Shown: positions 24,341 through 33,325 of the stretch, piece by piece | How the letters are laid out: each line of letters starts with the position of its first letter | Position numbering within the stretch: the stretch's first letter is position 1 | Assembly (NCBI RefSeq): GCF_030462475.1 | Contig: NZ_JASMRZ010000003.1 | Location: 128,894-192,893 of the forward strand | Reading direction: 5' to 3' | Length of the DNA: 64,000 bases | From: Variovorax sp. CAN15 | Lineage (GTDB): Bacteria > Pseudomonadota > Gammaproteobacteria > Burkholderiales > Burkholderiaceae_C | Notes under the pieces: model-generated | Databases searched by the model: none | Told to the model about the DNA's origin: nothing | The model's input: only the letters and a program-made list of their open reading frames with translations | Program-made: the position numbers and the translations under genes

Positions 24341-26740
24341 CTACCGGAAGAAATCGAGGATCCGGTTGCGCTCCTCCGGCGGGGGCGGCGCACCCACGGG
24401 CGCGCCGGTGAGTTGCTCGACCGGCGGAGGCGGCGTGTCGCTGTTCTCCAGGCCCAGGCTCGCCACGTTGTGGCCCGGCGTGAAGTCGTCGAAGTACCAC
24501 TCGCCGTCGATGCTCACCACGCCCTCGGGCTGGGCCGGATGCGTCACCGGCACGCCCTGCAGCGCGGTCTGCATGTAGCCGGTCCAGATCGGCAGGCTCA
24601 GGCTGCCGCCGGTCTCGCCGCGTACGCCGAGCTGGCGCGGCGTGTCGTAGCCGACCCATGCGATGCCCACCATGGTCGGCTGGAAGCCGGCGAACCATGT
24701 GTCGAAGGAATCGTTGGTGGTGCCGGTCTTGCCGTAGAGGTCGTCGCGCTTGAGTGCCTGGTAGGCCTTGAAGCCGGTGCCGTTTCGCACCACGCTCTGC
24801 AGCAGCGAATCCATGATGAAGGCGTTGCGCTGCGGAATGGCGCGGCGCGTTTCGTCGAGCACGGGCGGCTCGGTTTCCATGATGACCTTGTCGCGCAGGT
24901 CGGTGACGCGGGTGACCAGGTAGGGATTGACGCGGTAGCCGCCGTTGGCGAATACCGAATAACCCACCGCCATCTGCATCGGCGTGACCGAGCCGGCGCC
25001 CAGGCCCATCGGCAGGTTCGCGGGCTGCTTGTCCTTGTCGAAGCCGAACTTCGTGACCCAGTCCTGCGCGTAGGGAGCGCCGATCGACTGCAGAACGCGC
25101 AGCGTTACCAGGTTCTTCGACTTCATCAGCGCGGTGCGCAGCGGCATCGGGCCCTCATAGGTTCCTTCGAAGTTCTTCGGCTCCCAAGGCTGGCCGCCAT
25201 TGGCGCTGGCGTCGAAGTAAAGCGGTGCGTCGTTCACCACGGTGGCGGGCGTGAAGCCTTTTTCAAGCGCGGCCGAATAGATGAAGGGCTTGAAGCTCGA
25301 ACCCGGCTGGCGCCAGGCCTGCGTGACGTGGTTGAACTTGTTCTTGCCGTAGTCGAAGCCGCCCACCAGCGCCTTGATGGCGCCGCTGCGCGGATCCATG
25401 CCGATGAAGGCGCCTTCGACCTCGGGCAGCTGCGTGATCTCCCAGGTGTTCTTCGGCGTCTTCGCCACGCGGATGACGGCGCCGCGGCGGATCTTGATGT
25501 TGGGTGGCGCCTTCGCGGCAAGGCCCGACTGCGCGGGCTTCAGGCCCTCGCCGGTGATCTGGATGGTCTCGCCGTTCGCGCGCACCGCGCTGATTTCCTT
25601 CGCGCTCGCGTCGAGCACCACGGCGGCGATCACGTCGCCGTTGTCGGGATGTTCGGCCAGCGCGTCGTCCACCGCTTCGTCGATCTCCTTCTGCTCGGCC
25701 GGCAGGTCGATGACCTTCTCGGGACCGCGGTAGGGCTGGCGGCGCTCGTAGTCCATGATGCCCTTGCGCAGCGATCTGTAGGCAGCCGCTTGGTCGGCCG
25801 CCACGATGGAGGTGTAGACCTTCATGCCGCTGGTGTAGATGCTGTCGCCGTATTGCGCGTACATCATCTGGCGCACCGTCTCGGCCACGTACTCCGCGTG
25901 CAGACGGTTCGGATCGGCGGCGTCACGCAGGTGCAGCTCTTCCTTCTTCGCGGCGGCCGCCTGCTCAGCGGTGATGAAGCCGGTTTCCTGCATGCGGTCG
26001 ATCACATAGAGCTGGCGTGCGCGTGCGCGGCGCGGGTTGGCCACCGGGTTGTTTGCACCAGGGGCCTTCGGCAGGCCCGCCAGCATCGCGGCCTCGGCGA
26101 TGGTGATGTTCTGCAGCGGCTTGCCGAAATAGGTTTCGGCCGCGGCGGCGAAACCGTAGGCGCGGTTTCCGAGGTAGATCTGGTTCAGGTAGATCTCGAG
26201 GATCTGGTCTTTCGTGAGCTGCTGCTCCAGCCGCATCGCCAGCAGGATCTCGTAGGTCTTGCGGCTCAGCGTCCGCTCTGAGCTCAGGTACACGTTGCGC
26301 GCCACCTGCATCGTGATGGTCGACGCGCCCTGCTGGCGACCGCCCTTCAGGCTGGCGACGGCTGCGCGCACGAAGCCCTTGTAGTCGACGCCGCCGTGGT
26401 CGTAGAAGCGCGCGTCCTCCACGGCCAGCACCGCATCCTTCATCACCTTCGGGATGTTGGCGAAGGGCGTGAGGTTGCGGCGCTCTTCACCGAATTCGCC
26501 GATCAGCTGGCCTTCGGTCGAATACACGCGAAGCGGCAGCTTGGGGCGGTAGTCGGAAAGCTCCGAGACATCGGGCAGCTTCGGATAGATGGTCACGACC
26601 GCGACGATGGCGGCGACCAGCACAACCAGCGCGCCGGAGCCGACACCGATGGCGCCCCAGCCGGCGACGCGCTTCCAGTTGAAGCGTGGTGGCGCCGCGC
26701 CGTCGTCGCCGGGGGCCTTGGAGTTTGAGCGTTTGAACAT
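24341..26740 (-). CDS. mrcA: Penicillin-binding protein 1A (bifunctional transglycosylase/transpeptidase)
   Basis: A 799-residue class A PBP. It has a short cytoplasmic N-terminus, one membrane anchor (GVGSGALVVLVAAIVAVVTIY), then a GT51 glycosyltransferase domain with the catalytic Glu in AVEDARFYDHGG, GASTITMQVARN, RKTYEILLAMRLEQ and EIYLNQIYLGN. A PBP1A OB-like insert follows, then the transpeptidase domain with SxxK in GSSFKPF, SxN in KSKNLV and KTG in YGKTGTTND. It polymerises and cross-links peptidoglycan. The ATG at 26740 is used; the ORF track start at 26998 runs into the upstream gene. Last gene of a likely operon with creD and the GH3 gene. Confidence 0.95.
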   Translation of the reverse strand: MFKRSNSKAPGDDGAAPPRFNWKRVAGWGAIGVGSGALVVLVAAIVAVVTIYPKLPDVSELSDYRPKLPLRVYSTEGQLIGEFGEERRNLTPFANIPKVMKDAVLAVEDARFYDHGGVDYKGFVRAAVASLKGGRQQGASTITMQVARNVYLSSERTLSRKTYEILLAMRLEQQLTKDQILEIYLNQIYLGNRAYGFAAAAETYFGKPLQNITIAEAAMLAGLPKAPGANNPVANPRRARARQLYVIDRMQETGFITAEQAAAAKKEELHLRDAADPNRLHAEYVAETVRQMMYAQYGDSIYTSGMKVYTSIVAADQAAAYRSLRKGIMDYERRQPYRGPEKVIDLPAEQKEIDEAVDDALAEHPDNGDVIAAVVLDASAKEISAVRANGETIQITGEGLKPAQSGLAAKAPPNIKIRRGAVIRVAKTPKNTWEITQLPEVEGAFIGMDPRSGAIKALVGGFDYGKNKFNHVTQAWRQPGSSFKPFIYSAALEKGFTPATVVNDAPLYFDASANGGQPWEPKNFEGTYEGPMPLRTALMKSKNLVTLRVLQSIGAPYAQDWVTKFGFDKDKQPANLPMGLGAGSVTPMQMAVGYSVFANGGYRVNPYLVTRVTDLRDKVIMETEPPVLDETRRAIPQRNAFIMDSLLQSVVRNGTGFKAYQALKRDDLYGKTGTTNDSFDTWFAGFQPTMVGIAWVGYDTPRQLGVRGETGGSLSLPIWTGYMQTALQGVPVTHPAQPEGVVSIDGEWYFDDFTPGHNVASLGLENSDTPPPPVEQLTGAPVGAPPPPEERNRILDFFR

Positions 26741-26757
26741 GGGAAATGCCTGTTTGG

Positions 26758-28053
26758 CTAGCGAAAGGATTGGAGCCGCCGCGCGCTGCCGCGTTCCGGC
26801 GTCCGGAGTTCGAGCGTGCCTTGCAGCGCAGCGCGCTGCGCGCAATGCATCGCGTCGAAGTACTTGTCGTGGTCGAAGGCGATAAGCAGAAGATCCACTC
26901 CGGCGTCGAGCGCACGGACGGTGGCGTCGCAGAGACCGCGGTTGTAGGCCGCGCCCATCGTGAGATCGTCGGTGACGAGCAGGCCCTGGTAGCCCCATTC
27001 GCCTCGAATCACCCGCTGCACGATTTTGCGCGAGAAAGAGACCGGATAAGCGGCGTCAAGTTCCGCAAGGATGACATGGCCCAGCATGATCGCCGCATCC
27101 GAATGTTTCGATACGTCTTGAAACGGCTTCCAGTCGTGCTCCGCGAGCCGGGCGACGGGTGTGTGCAGTTCGGCGGCGAAATGGTGGGTGTCCCCGGTCA
27201 CGCCGGCCAGGCCGGGAAAGTGCTTGAGCGTGCCTCGTACGCCAGCGGATTCGAGGCCCAGCTCGTAAGCGAGCGCCACCTGCGCGGTGACCGCCGGGTC
27301 GGCCGATATGGCGCGTTCGTCGATGCGGGTGTGGAAGTCCCAGCGATCCGGCGCGCGCCCGGTGCGCAGGTCGACCACCGGGCTGAAGTTGAGCGTGATG
27401 CCGAGTGCGGCGAGCGCCCTGCCCTGCTGCGCGCCGTAGGCATGGGCGCGCTGGGTGAGTTCGTCGTCGGGCAGGTCGGCATCGTCGAGAAGCGAGGCGA
27501 GCACGGGCTGGCGTTCGACCAATGGGGACAGGCGGGAGACAGCGCCGCCTTCCTGGTCGGTCGCGACGATCAGCGGCGGCAGGCCGGCCGAACGGCGCAG
27601 CGCCTGCAGCCCTGAGATCTCGTCGCGCAGCTCTTCCGCCGTGCGACCCCTGACATTGCGGCCGGTGACGAAGATGCCGCCGATCAGCCCCTTGCGTGCC
27701 AGTTCGCGCAGCTCCTTCGCGTCGTCATAGCCGACGATGAAATGTGCGCCCACCGCCTGCGCGAGCGGGCCTTCCATCGCATTCACTTCGGCGCGGTGCT
27801 GGCGCGACATCGCTTCGTTGCACAGCGCCGTGAGCACGGCCGCGATTGCCAGTCCCAGCGCCACGGGCCGCAGCCTGCCTTGTGCAAAGCGCCAAGCGAT
27901 CGCGATGCTCGCAAGAAGCAAGGCCAGCAGCAGCGGCAGTTCCCACGCACGCATGAAGCGCAGGTGCGGGTCCTTCAGGTGCCAGGCCCAGAACCACAGC
28001 ACGGCCAGCGCCAGCCAGCCCGATGTACCGGCGATGACCCGCAGCAGCTTCAT
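26758..28053 (-). CDS. GH3 beta-N-acetylhexosaminidase-like protein with N-terminal membrane segments
   Basis: A 431-residue protein. Residues 1-85 contain three hydrophobic segments (LALAVLWFWAW, LLLALLLASIAIAW, LGLAIAAVLTAL); the remainder is a glycoside hydrolase family 3 domain. Family landmarks are ATDQEGGAVSRL, NFSPVVDL, the KHFPG motif with a following DTHH, and LLVTDDLTMGA with the nucleophile Asp. This matches NagZ-type enzymes, which release N-acetylglucosamine from anhydromuropeptides, but canonical NagZ is cytoplasmic and lacks membrane segments. The loop KHFPGLAG departs from the usual KHFPGHG. It overlaps creD by ATGA and precedes mrcA by 17 bp. Confidence 0.85.
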   Translation of the reverse strand: MKLLRVIAGTSGWLALAVLWFWAWHLKDPHLRFMRAWELPLLLALLLASIAIAWRFAQGRLRPVALGLAIAAVLTALCNEAMSRQHRAEVNAMEGPLAQAVGAHFIVGYDDAKELRELARKGLIGGIFVTGRNVRGRTAEELRDEISGLQALRRSAGLPPLIVATDQEGGAVSRLSPLVERQPVLASLLDDADLPDDELTQRAHAYGAQQGRALAALGITLNFSPVVDLRTGRAPDRWDFHTRIDERAISADPAVTAQVALAYELGLESAGVRGTLKHFPGLAGVTGDTHHFAAELHTPVARLAEHDWKPFQDVSKHSDAAIMLGHVILAELDAAYPVSFSRKIVQRVIRGEWGYQGLLVTDDLTMGAAYNRGLCDATVRALDAGVDLLLIAFDHDKYFDAMHCAQRAALQGTLELRTPERGSARRLQSFR

Positions 28054-29540
28054 GCGGCCGTCGGCGCTTCAAGTGCCGCTACGGGCGCGGCTTCGTTGCG
28101 GCGCGAGAGCGCGTACCAGTCGACCTTGCGCGTCACGAGCATCAATGTGGCCAGCATGCCGAAGATCAGCAGCGCACCCAGCAGCAGCGCATTGCTTTCC
28201 GACGCCAGCAGGCCGTAGAGCGCACCGTACAGCAGTGCGACGAATGCGCCGAACGACATGCCGCGGCGCCAGCCGCCCAGCACCGCGCTGAAGTACACGG
28301 CCAGCAGCGCGACGCTCGCCGAGGCGGCGCCCGCGTAGGCCATCCAGAAGGCGAACTTCTCGGACAGCGCCAGCAGCAGCAGGAAGAAGAGCGCGATCGA
28401 CAGGCCCACCAGCCCGTACTGGATCGGATGCAGGCGCAGCTTGCGGAACAGCTCGAACATGAAGGCGGCCATCAGCACCAGGCCGATGAAGAGCACGCCG
28501 TACTTGCCCGCGCGCGTGCTCATCGAATAGACGTTGATGGGCTGAGCGAGCGACACGTCGAAGGTCTGCAGCGGGCCCAGGTTCCGGCGCGCCGGAACTA
28601 CGGCGGCAGCTGTCGCTGCCACATCGGCGCTGCTGGCCACATCCACTGCGCCGCCCCGGCCCGAGAGGCCTGCGCGTACCTGCTCGCGCGACGAGGTCAC
28701 GAGCGAGGACACGCGCCAGTGCGCGTCGAAGCCCTGTGGCGTCACGCTGCGCTCGGCCGCGAGAAAGCGGCCGCCGAAGCTGGGGTGTGCCCAGGGCGAG
28801 CTCAGGTGTGCGGTCGTCTCTTCGGCGATGGGCGTGATGGCGAGCGTGTCCTGTCCAACCAGCCCCAGCTTCATCTCGAAAGGAATCGGTGTGCCGGCCT
28901 GCCAGGCGGCGAGCGCGGCGCCGGTGACCGGTGCATGGATGCCGTTGGCGAACCAGGCATCGTCGTCAAGGCCCGGCACGCGTTGCCTGAAGCGCAGGGT
29001 TTCGCCGCCCATGCTCATGGTGGGCGAGCCGTCGAGGCCGCGCAGGTCGCTCACGTTGAAGGCGATGAGCGGCGCCTTGAACTCGATCTTCGAATCGGTC
29101 TCGCTGTGCGGCACGGCCTTGGGGTCGAAGGCGGTGAAGCCGCCGGAGAGCACCGCATCGAGCGTGTAGAAGGGAATCTTGAAGATGCCGCGATAGCGTT
29201 CCTGTGGCGCCATCGTGCCCTCGATGTGCAGCTTGTCGGGGAACACCACGTGGGCCATTTCCTTGCTGCGCGGCTCCTGGCCGATCACCTTGCCCTGCGC
29301 GTTGCGCAGCGGCTCCATCCAGCGTTCCACGTAAGGCACCAGAAGCAGCGGGCCGACCATGGTCTGGCGGCCCGCGTAGGTGGAGGCGAGTTCGTCGGCA
29401 GCCTCGCGCTGGCTCTCGCCGCGGGCACGGTTGATCGAATCGATCTCCCCCAGCGGAATGCAAAGGAGCAGCAGCAGGAAAAGCAGGCCGGCGACCTTGG
29501 CCAGCATGGAACTCATCACGGCCCTGAGCAGCTGAAGCAT
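28050..29540 (-). CDS. creD: Inner-membrane protein CreD
   Basis: A 496-residue CreD/CetA-family membrane protein. It begins with a membrane segment (LAKVAGLLFLLLLLCIPLGEIDSI), followed by a long extracytoplasmic domain of about 270 residues, then a cluster of C-terminal membrane helices (GVLFIGLVLMAAFMFELF, GLVGLSIALFFLLLLALSE, LLAVYFSAVLGGW, LLGALLIFGMLATLMLV). E. coli CreD is the best-known CreBC target and affects envelope integrity and colicin E2 tolerance. A consensus CreB tag lies 84 bp upstream. First gene of the leftward operon with the GH3 enzyme and PBP1A. Confidence 0.92.
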   Translation of the reverse strand: MLQLLRAVMSSMLAKVAGLLFLLLLLCIPLGEIDSINRARGESQREAADELASTYAGRQTMVGPLLLVPYVERWMEPLRNAQGKVIGQEPRSKEMAHVVFPDKLHIEGTMAPQERYRGIFKIPFYTLDAVLSGGFTAFDPKAVPHSETDSKIEFKAPLIAFNVSDLRGLDGSPTMSMGGETLRFRQRVPGLDDDAWFANGIHAPVTGAALAAWQAGTPIPFEMKLGLVGQDTLAITPIAEETTAHLSSPWAHPSFGGRFLAAERSVTPQGFDAHWRVSSLVTSSREQVRAGLSGRGGAVDVASSADVAATAAAVVPARRNLGPLQTFDVSLAQPINVYSMSTRAGKYGVLFIGLVLMAAFMFELFRKLRLHPIQYGLVGLSIALFFLLLLALSEKFAFWMAYAGAASASVALLAVYFSAVLGGWRRGMSFGAFVALLYGALYGLLASESNALLLGALLIFGMLATLMLVTRKVDWYALSRRNEAAPVAALEAPTAA

Positions 29541-29623
29541 GTTTTTCTCTCCTCGTCTGTAGCGATGGCCGCGATGCTCGCCGCGCGAGCCGAAGGCCGT
29601 GTGAAGGGCACGGGCCGCCTCGC

Positions 29624-29639
29624 TTCACACAGACTTCAC
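29624..29639. promoter_or_regulatory. CreB binding tag (cre/blr tag)
   Basis: TTCAC-ACAGAC-TTCAC, an exact match to the CreB/BlrA consensus TTCAC-N6-TTCAC, with an opposed half-site GTGAA at 29601. It lies in the divergent region between creD and the VIT/VWA gene, 84 bp from the creD start and 107 bp from the other, so CreB could control both directions. Confidence 0.85.
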
Positions 29640-29745
29640 ACAGCGGATGCGGGCGGTCGACGACTTCAAGACGCCTTCCAACTGGCTTCTCGCGCGCTGG
29701 AGAAAGTTGCGGCCGTGCAAGTTCGCACGGACAAGGACCCCCGCC

Positions 29746-31806
29746 ATGGATGCCCAAACCACCCCACGTCCCGGCCGCTGGCTCTGGCTCGCCACCGTGA
29801 GCCTGGCGACCGCGGGCTTCATCGCCATGGGCGTGCGCCCGGTGCACGCGCAGGAAGCGCCAGCCGGCCCGCGCCAGAAGACCGAGAGCCCCTATTTCTT
29901 CGTGAAGAGCGACGATCCCTCGGTCGACCGCCTGCCGCTGAAGGGCACCGAGGTCTCGGTGAAGATCTCGGGCGTGATCGCCGACGTGACGGTCACGCAG
30001 ACCTACCGCAATGAAGGACAGCGCGCCATCGAGGCGAAGTACGTGTTCCCCGGCTCGGCCAAGGCCGCGGTGAGCGGCCTCAACGTGCGGCTGGCCGACC
30101 GGCTCATCACCGCGCAGATCCGCGAGAAGCAGCAGGCGCAGATCGAGTACGACACCGCCAAGAAGGAAGGCAAGACCGCCGCGCTGCTGGAGCAGCACCT
30201 GCCCAACGTGTTCCAGATGAACGTCGCCAACATCCTGCCGGGCGACGACGTGAAGGTGGAGCTGCGCTACACCGAGCTGCTGGTGCCGCAGTCGGGCAAC
30301 TACCAGTTCGTGTTTCCGACGGTGGTGGGGCCGCGCTACAACTCGCCGCAGTCGGAGAACGCACAGGCCAAGTGGGTCGCGCAGCCCACGCTGCCCGCGG
30401 GCACTGCCGCCGGCACCAGCTTCAGGCTCAAGGCCACCATCGACACGCCGATGGGCATCAAGGAGATCCGCTCCGCCACGCACGCCATCGACGTGAAGAA
30501 GAGCGACGAGGACCAGCACGCCGACGTCGTGCTCGCCGCCGATGGCCGTCCCGCCGACAACCGCGACTTCGTGCTCGACTACCGCCTCTCAGGCGAGAAG
30601 ATCGAATCGGGCCTGATGCTCTACAAGGGCCAGGGCAACAACGCCGAGAACTTCTTCCTCGCCATGGTCGAGCCGCCCAAGGCCGTGGCCGCCAGCGCGA
30701 TCTCGCCGCGCGACTACATCTTCGTGGTCGACATTTCGGGCTCGATGCATGGCTTTCCGCTCGACACCGCGAAGACGGTGCTCGAACGCCTGATCGGCGG
30801 CCTGCGCCCCAGCGACACCTTCAACGTGCTGCTCTTTTCGGGCAGCAACAAGATGCTCTCGCCCAAGTCGGTGCCGGCCACGCGCGCCAACATCGAGCAG
30901 GCGCTGTCCACCATCAAGAACTACAGCGGCAGCGGCAGCACCGAACTCATTCCGGCGCTCAAGCGCGTGTACGCCGAACCCAAGGAAAAGAACGTATCGC
31001 GCACCGTGGTGGTGGTGACCGACGGCTACGTGACGGTGGAGCGCGAGGCCTTCGAGCTGGTGCGCAACAACCTGTCGAAAGCCAACGTGTTCGCCTTCGG
31101 CATCGGCTCCTCGGTGAACCGCAGCCTGATGGAAGGCATCGCGCGTGCCGGCATGGGCGAGCCCTTCATCATCACCGACCCGATCCAGGCGCCCGAGCAG
31201 GCCGCGCGCTTTCGCCGCATGGTCGAGTCGCCGGTGCTCACGAACGTGAAGGCCACCTTCGGCGGTCTCGACGTGTACGACGTGGAGCCGCAGGCGCTGC
31301 CCGACGTGCTCGGCGAGCGCCCTGTGATCGTGTTCGGCAAGTGGCGCGGTGAAGCAAAAGGCCGCGTGATCATCGAAGGCCAGAGCGCCAGCGGCCCCTA
31401 TCGCCAGGAAGTGCGCATCGACGGCAACACCCGCCAGGACACGGCCTCGCTGCGCACGCTGTGGGCCCGCCACCGCATCCAGAGCCTGAGCGACCAGGAA
31501 ACGCTGGAAGGCGGCACGGCCCTGAAGGACCGCATCACCGAGCTCGGCTTGAAGTACAGCCTGCTCACCCGGTACACGAGCTTCATCGCCGTCGACAAGG
31601 TGGTGCGCAACATCGCGCCGCAGAACAGCGTGGACGTGAACCAGCCGCTGCCCCTGCCGCAAGGCGTGAGCGAGCTGGCGCTCGGCGCCGAGGTGCCGAG
31701 CACGCCCGAGCCCGAATCGCTGGGTGCCATCGCCGTAGTGCTGTCGATGCTAGCCATGCTGCGCCGCCGCGCGCGCCGCAACGACGCACGCCGCTTCACC
31801 GCCTGA
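29746..31806 (+). CDS. VIT/VWA domain protein with exosortase-type C-terminal sorting signal
   Basis: A 686-residue exported protein. A signal peptide (LWLATVSLATAGFIAMGVRPVHAQ) precedes a VIT domain (VSVKISGVIADVTVTQTYRN, ALLEQHLPNVFQMNVANI) and a von Willebrand factor A domain with the MIDAS motif DISGSMHG and later VVTDGYV. The C-terminus has TPEPES, a hydrophobic helix (LGAIAVVLSMLAML) and RRRARR, the layout of PEP-CTERM-like sorting signals. The exosortase gene follows 25 bp downstream, so this is its probable substrate. VIT/VWA proteins of this kind are predicted surface or adhesion proteins. The ATG at 29746 was chosen over the track start because it begins the signal peptide and follows AAGGAC. 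Confidence 0.88.
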   Translation: MDAQTTPRPGRWLWLATVSLATAGFIAMGVRPVHAQEAPAGPRQKTESPYFFVKSDDPSVDRLPLKGTEVSVKISGVIADVTVTQTYRNEGQRAIEAKYVFPGSAKAAVSGLNVRLADRLITAQIREKQQAQIEYDTAKKEGKTAALLEQHLPNVFQMNVANILPGDDVKVELRYTELLVPQSGNYQFVFPTVVGPRYNSPQSENAQAKWVAQPTLPAGTAAGTSFRLKATIDTPMGIKEIRSATHAIDVKKSDEDQHADVVLAADGRPADNRDFVLDYRLSGEKIESGLMLYKGQGNNAENFFLAMVEPPKAVAASAISPRDYIFVVDISGSMHGFPLDTAKTVLERLIGGLRPSDTFNVLLFSGSNKMLSPKSVPATRANIEQALSTIKNYSGSGSTELIPALKRVYAEPKEKNVSRTVVVVTDGYVTVEREAFELVRNNLSKANVFAFGIGSSVNRSLMEGIARAGMGEPFIITDPIQAPEQAARFRRMVESPVLTNVKATFGGLDVYDVEPQALPDVLGERPVIVFGKWRGEAKGRVIIEGQSASGPYRQEVRIDGNTRQDTASLRTLWARHRIQSLSDQETLEGGTALKDRITELGLKYSLLTRYTSFIAVDKVVRNIAPQNSVDVNQPLPLPQGVSELALGAEVPSTPEPESLGAIAVVLSMLAMLRRRARRNDARRFTA

Positions 31807-31831
31807 TCCATCCGGAAAAAGAAAGAAAAGA

Positions 31832-32761
31832 ATGTCCTTGGCAATGCTTGCCCACCGCCATCCGCGCATCGTGGACTGGGGCATCCACATCGACCGCACG
31901 CCGGCCGCCGGCTGGATCGGCCTGCAGTTCCTTGCGCTGATGCCCACCTGGGTGTGGATGGCCCAGCGCATGCGCGACGGCTCCGACGATCCGCTGGGAC
32001 TGCTGGCACTGGTCGCGCTCGCCGCGCTGGCCTGGAGCCGCAGGCGCGAACTGCGCGCTTCGCCCCGGCTGGGCTGGCTCGCGCTGGCCGGTGCAGGCAC
32101 CGTGCTCGCTACGCTGCTGCGCACGGGGCTCGGCTTCATGCCCGCGCTGCCGCCGCTCGCGGCCGGACTGATCGCTGTGCTGGCCCTGGCCTGCGGGCTG
32201 CTGGCTTTCCTGCCGCGCAAGGTGGCGGCGCTCCCGGTGGCCGGCCTCGCGGTGCTCGCGCTGCCGCTGCTTTCTTCGTTGCAGTTCTATGCTGGCTACC
32301 CGCTGCGCATGGTCACGGCCGAGGTCAGCCGCTGGCTGCTGTCGCCGGGCTTCGAGGTGGCGCGCGAAGGCGCGAGCCTGGCGGTCGATGGCCGGCTGGT
32401 GATCGTCGATGCGCCCTGCTCCGGCGTGCAGATGGTGTGGCTGGGCTACTTCACGGCCTGCGCGGTCGCGCTGTGGGCATCGCGCAGCGGCCGGGACTTC
32501 ATGGCGCGGCTGCCGATGGTCGGGCTTCTGGTGCTCGCCGGGAACATCGTGCGCAACAGCGTGCTGATCGCCTTCGAGGGGGCCGGCCATCCGCTCGCGC
32601 CGTGGGCGCACAACGCGCTGGGCCTCTTGGTGCTGGCCGTGGTGTGCGGCGCCATCGCCCGGCTGATGGTGCCGGCGCGTCCCGCGCCCGAACCCGCCGA
32701 ACTGCCCATTCCGGGCCTGATCACCACCCAGGGAGGCCGCCATGTCGACACCGTTCTTTGA
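31832..32761 (+). CDS. Exosortase (Xrt family)
   Basis: A 309-residue polytopic membrane transpeptidase-like protein. The exosortase catalytic residues are present: Cys196 in VDAPCSGVQMVW, Arg241 in NIVRNSVLI, and His260 in WAHNALGLL. Eight or so hydrophobic segments surround them. Exosortases process C-terminal tripartite sorting signals of the PEP-CTERM type, in a manner convergent with sortases. The target is probably the VIT/VWA protein encoded directly upstream. It resembles the exosortase subgroup found beside VIT/VWA genes in proteobacteria (XrtQ-like), but I cannot confirm the subgroup. The 3' end overlaps the EpsI-like gene by 20 bp. Confidence 0.87.
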   Translation: MSLAMLAHRHPRIVDWGIHIDRTPAAGWIGLQFLALMPTWVWMAQRMRDGSDDPLGLLALVALAALAWSRRRELRASPRLGWLALAGAGTVLATLLRTGLGFMPALPPLAAGLIAVLALACGLLAFLPRKVAALPVAGLAVLALPLLSSLQFYAGYPLRMVTAEVSRWLLSPGFEVAREGASLAVDGRLVIVDAPCSGVQMVWLGYFTACAVALWASRSGRDFMARLPMVGLLVLAGNIVRNSVLIAFEGAGHPLAPWAHNALGLLVLAVVCGAIARLMVPARPAPEPAELPIPGLITTQGGRHVDTVL

Positions 32762-33314
32762 GCGCTGGTTCGCGAACCATTTCATCAACCGCATCGGCCA
32801 CAAGACCGCTTTCGCGTTCGCGATGCTGCTGTGCATGCTGTGGTCGGCCACGGCGGCGCTGCGCACGCCGGCGGAACCGATGGCGCCTGCCGTCGCTTCG
32901 CACGAATGGCCCAGCGAGTGGGACGGCGCCGCGCTGCGCCCGCTGGCCCTGAGCGACATCGAGCAGCGTTTTGCCGACCGCTTCCCCGGCGCGATCGGCC
33001 GCATGACCGACGGCACGCAGACGCTGGTGATGCGCGAGGTCAGCCAGCCCACGCGCATGCTGCATCCGGCCACCGACTGCTATCGCGCGCTGGGCTACCG
33101 CATCGAGCAGGCGCGCCTGGAACGCGACGCTCGCGAGCGCATGTGGCGCTGTTTTGTTGCGCAACGGCACGGAGCGCAAAAAATCCGCGTCTGCGAGCGC
33201 ATCGTCGACGCCCGGGGCACGGCTTTCACGGACACTTCGAGCTGGTACTGGGCAGCAGCCAGCGGCCAGTCGCATGGGCCGTGGCAAGCTGTCACCGTAG
33301 CGAGACCGATCTGA
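32742..33314 (+). CDS. Exosortase-associated EpsI-like protein
   Basis: A 190-residue protein with an N-terminal membrane anchor (TAFAFAMLLCMLWSATAAL) and a periplasmic domain. Features such as MLHPATDCYRALGYRI, CFVAQRHGAQKIRVCERI and SWYWAAASG match EpsI/DUF3485-type partners that are fused to or encoded beside exosortases. Its role is thought to be in exosortase-dependent export. The ATG at 32742 is preceded by a strong GGAGG and lies inside the 3' end of the exosortase gene, so translation is coupled. Confidence 0.78.
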   Translation: MSTPFFERWFANHFINRIGHKTAFAFAMLLCMLWSATAALRTPAEPMAPAVASHEWPSEWDGAALRPLALSDIEQRFADRFPGAIGRMTDGTQTLVMREVSQPTRMLHPATDCYRALGYRIEQARLERDARERMWRCFVAQRHGAQKIRVCERIVDARGTAFTDTSSWYWAAASGQSHGPWQAVTVARPI

Positions 33315-33325
33315 GAAACCTGCCT

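Noticed and set aside
26758-28053. Assigning the GH3 gene as nagZ
   Set aside because: The N-terminal membrane helices and altered KHFPG loop leave orthology uncertain, so no symbol is given.
31832-32761. Naming the exosortase subgroup
   Set aside because: The resemblance to XrtQ-type loci is from context only; a profile search is required.
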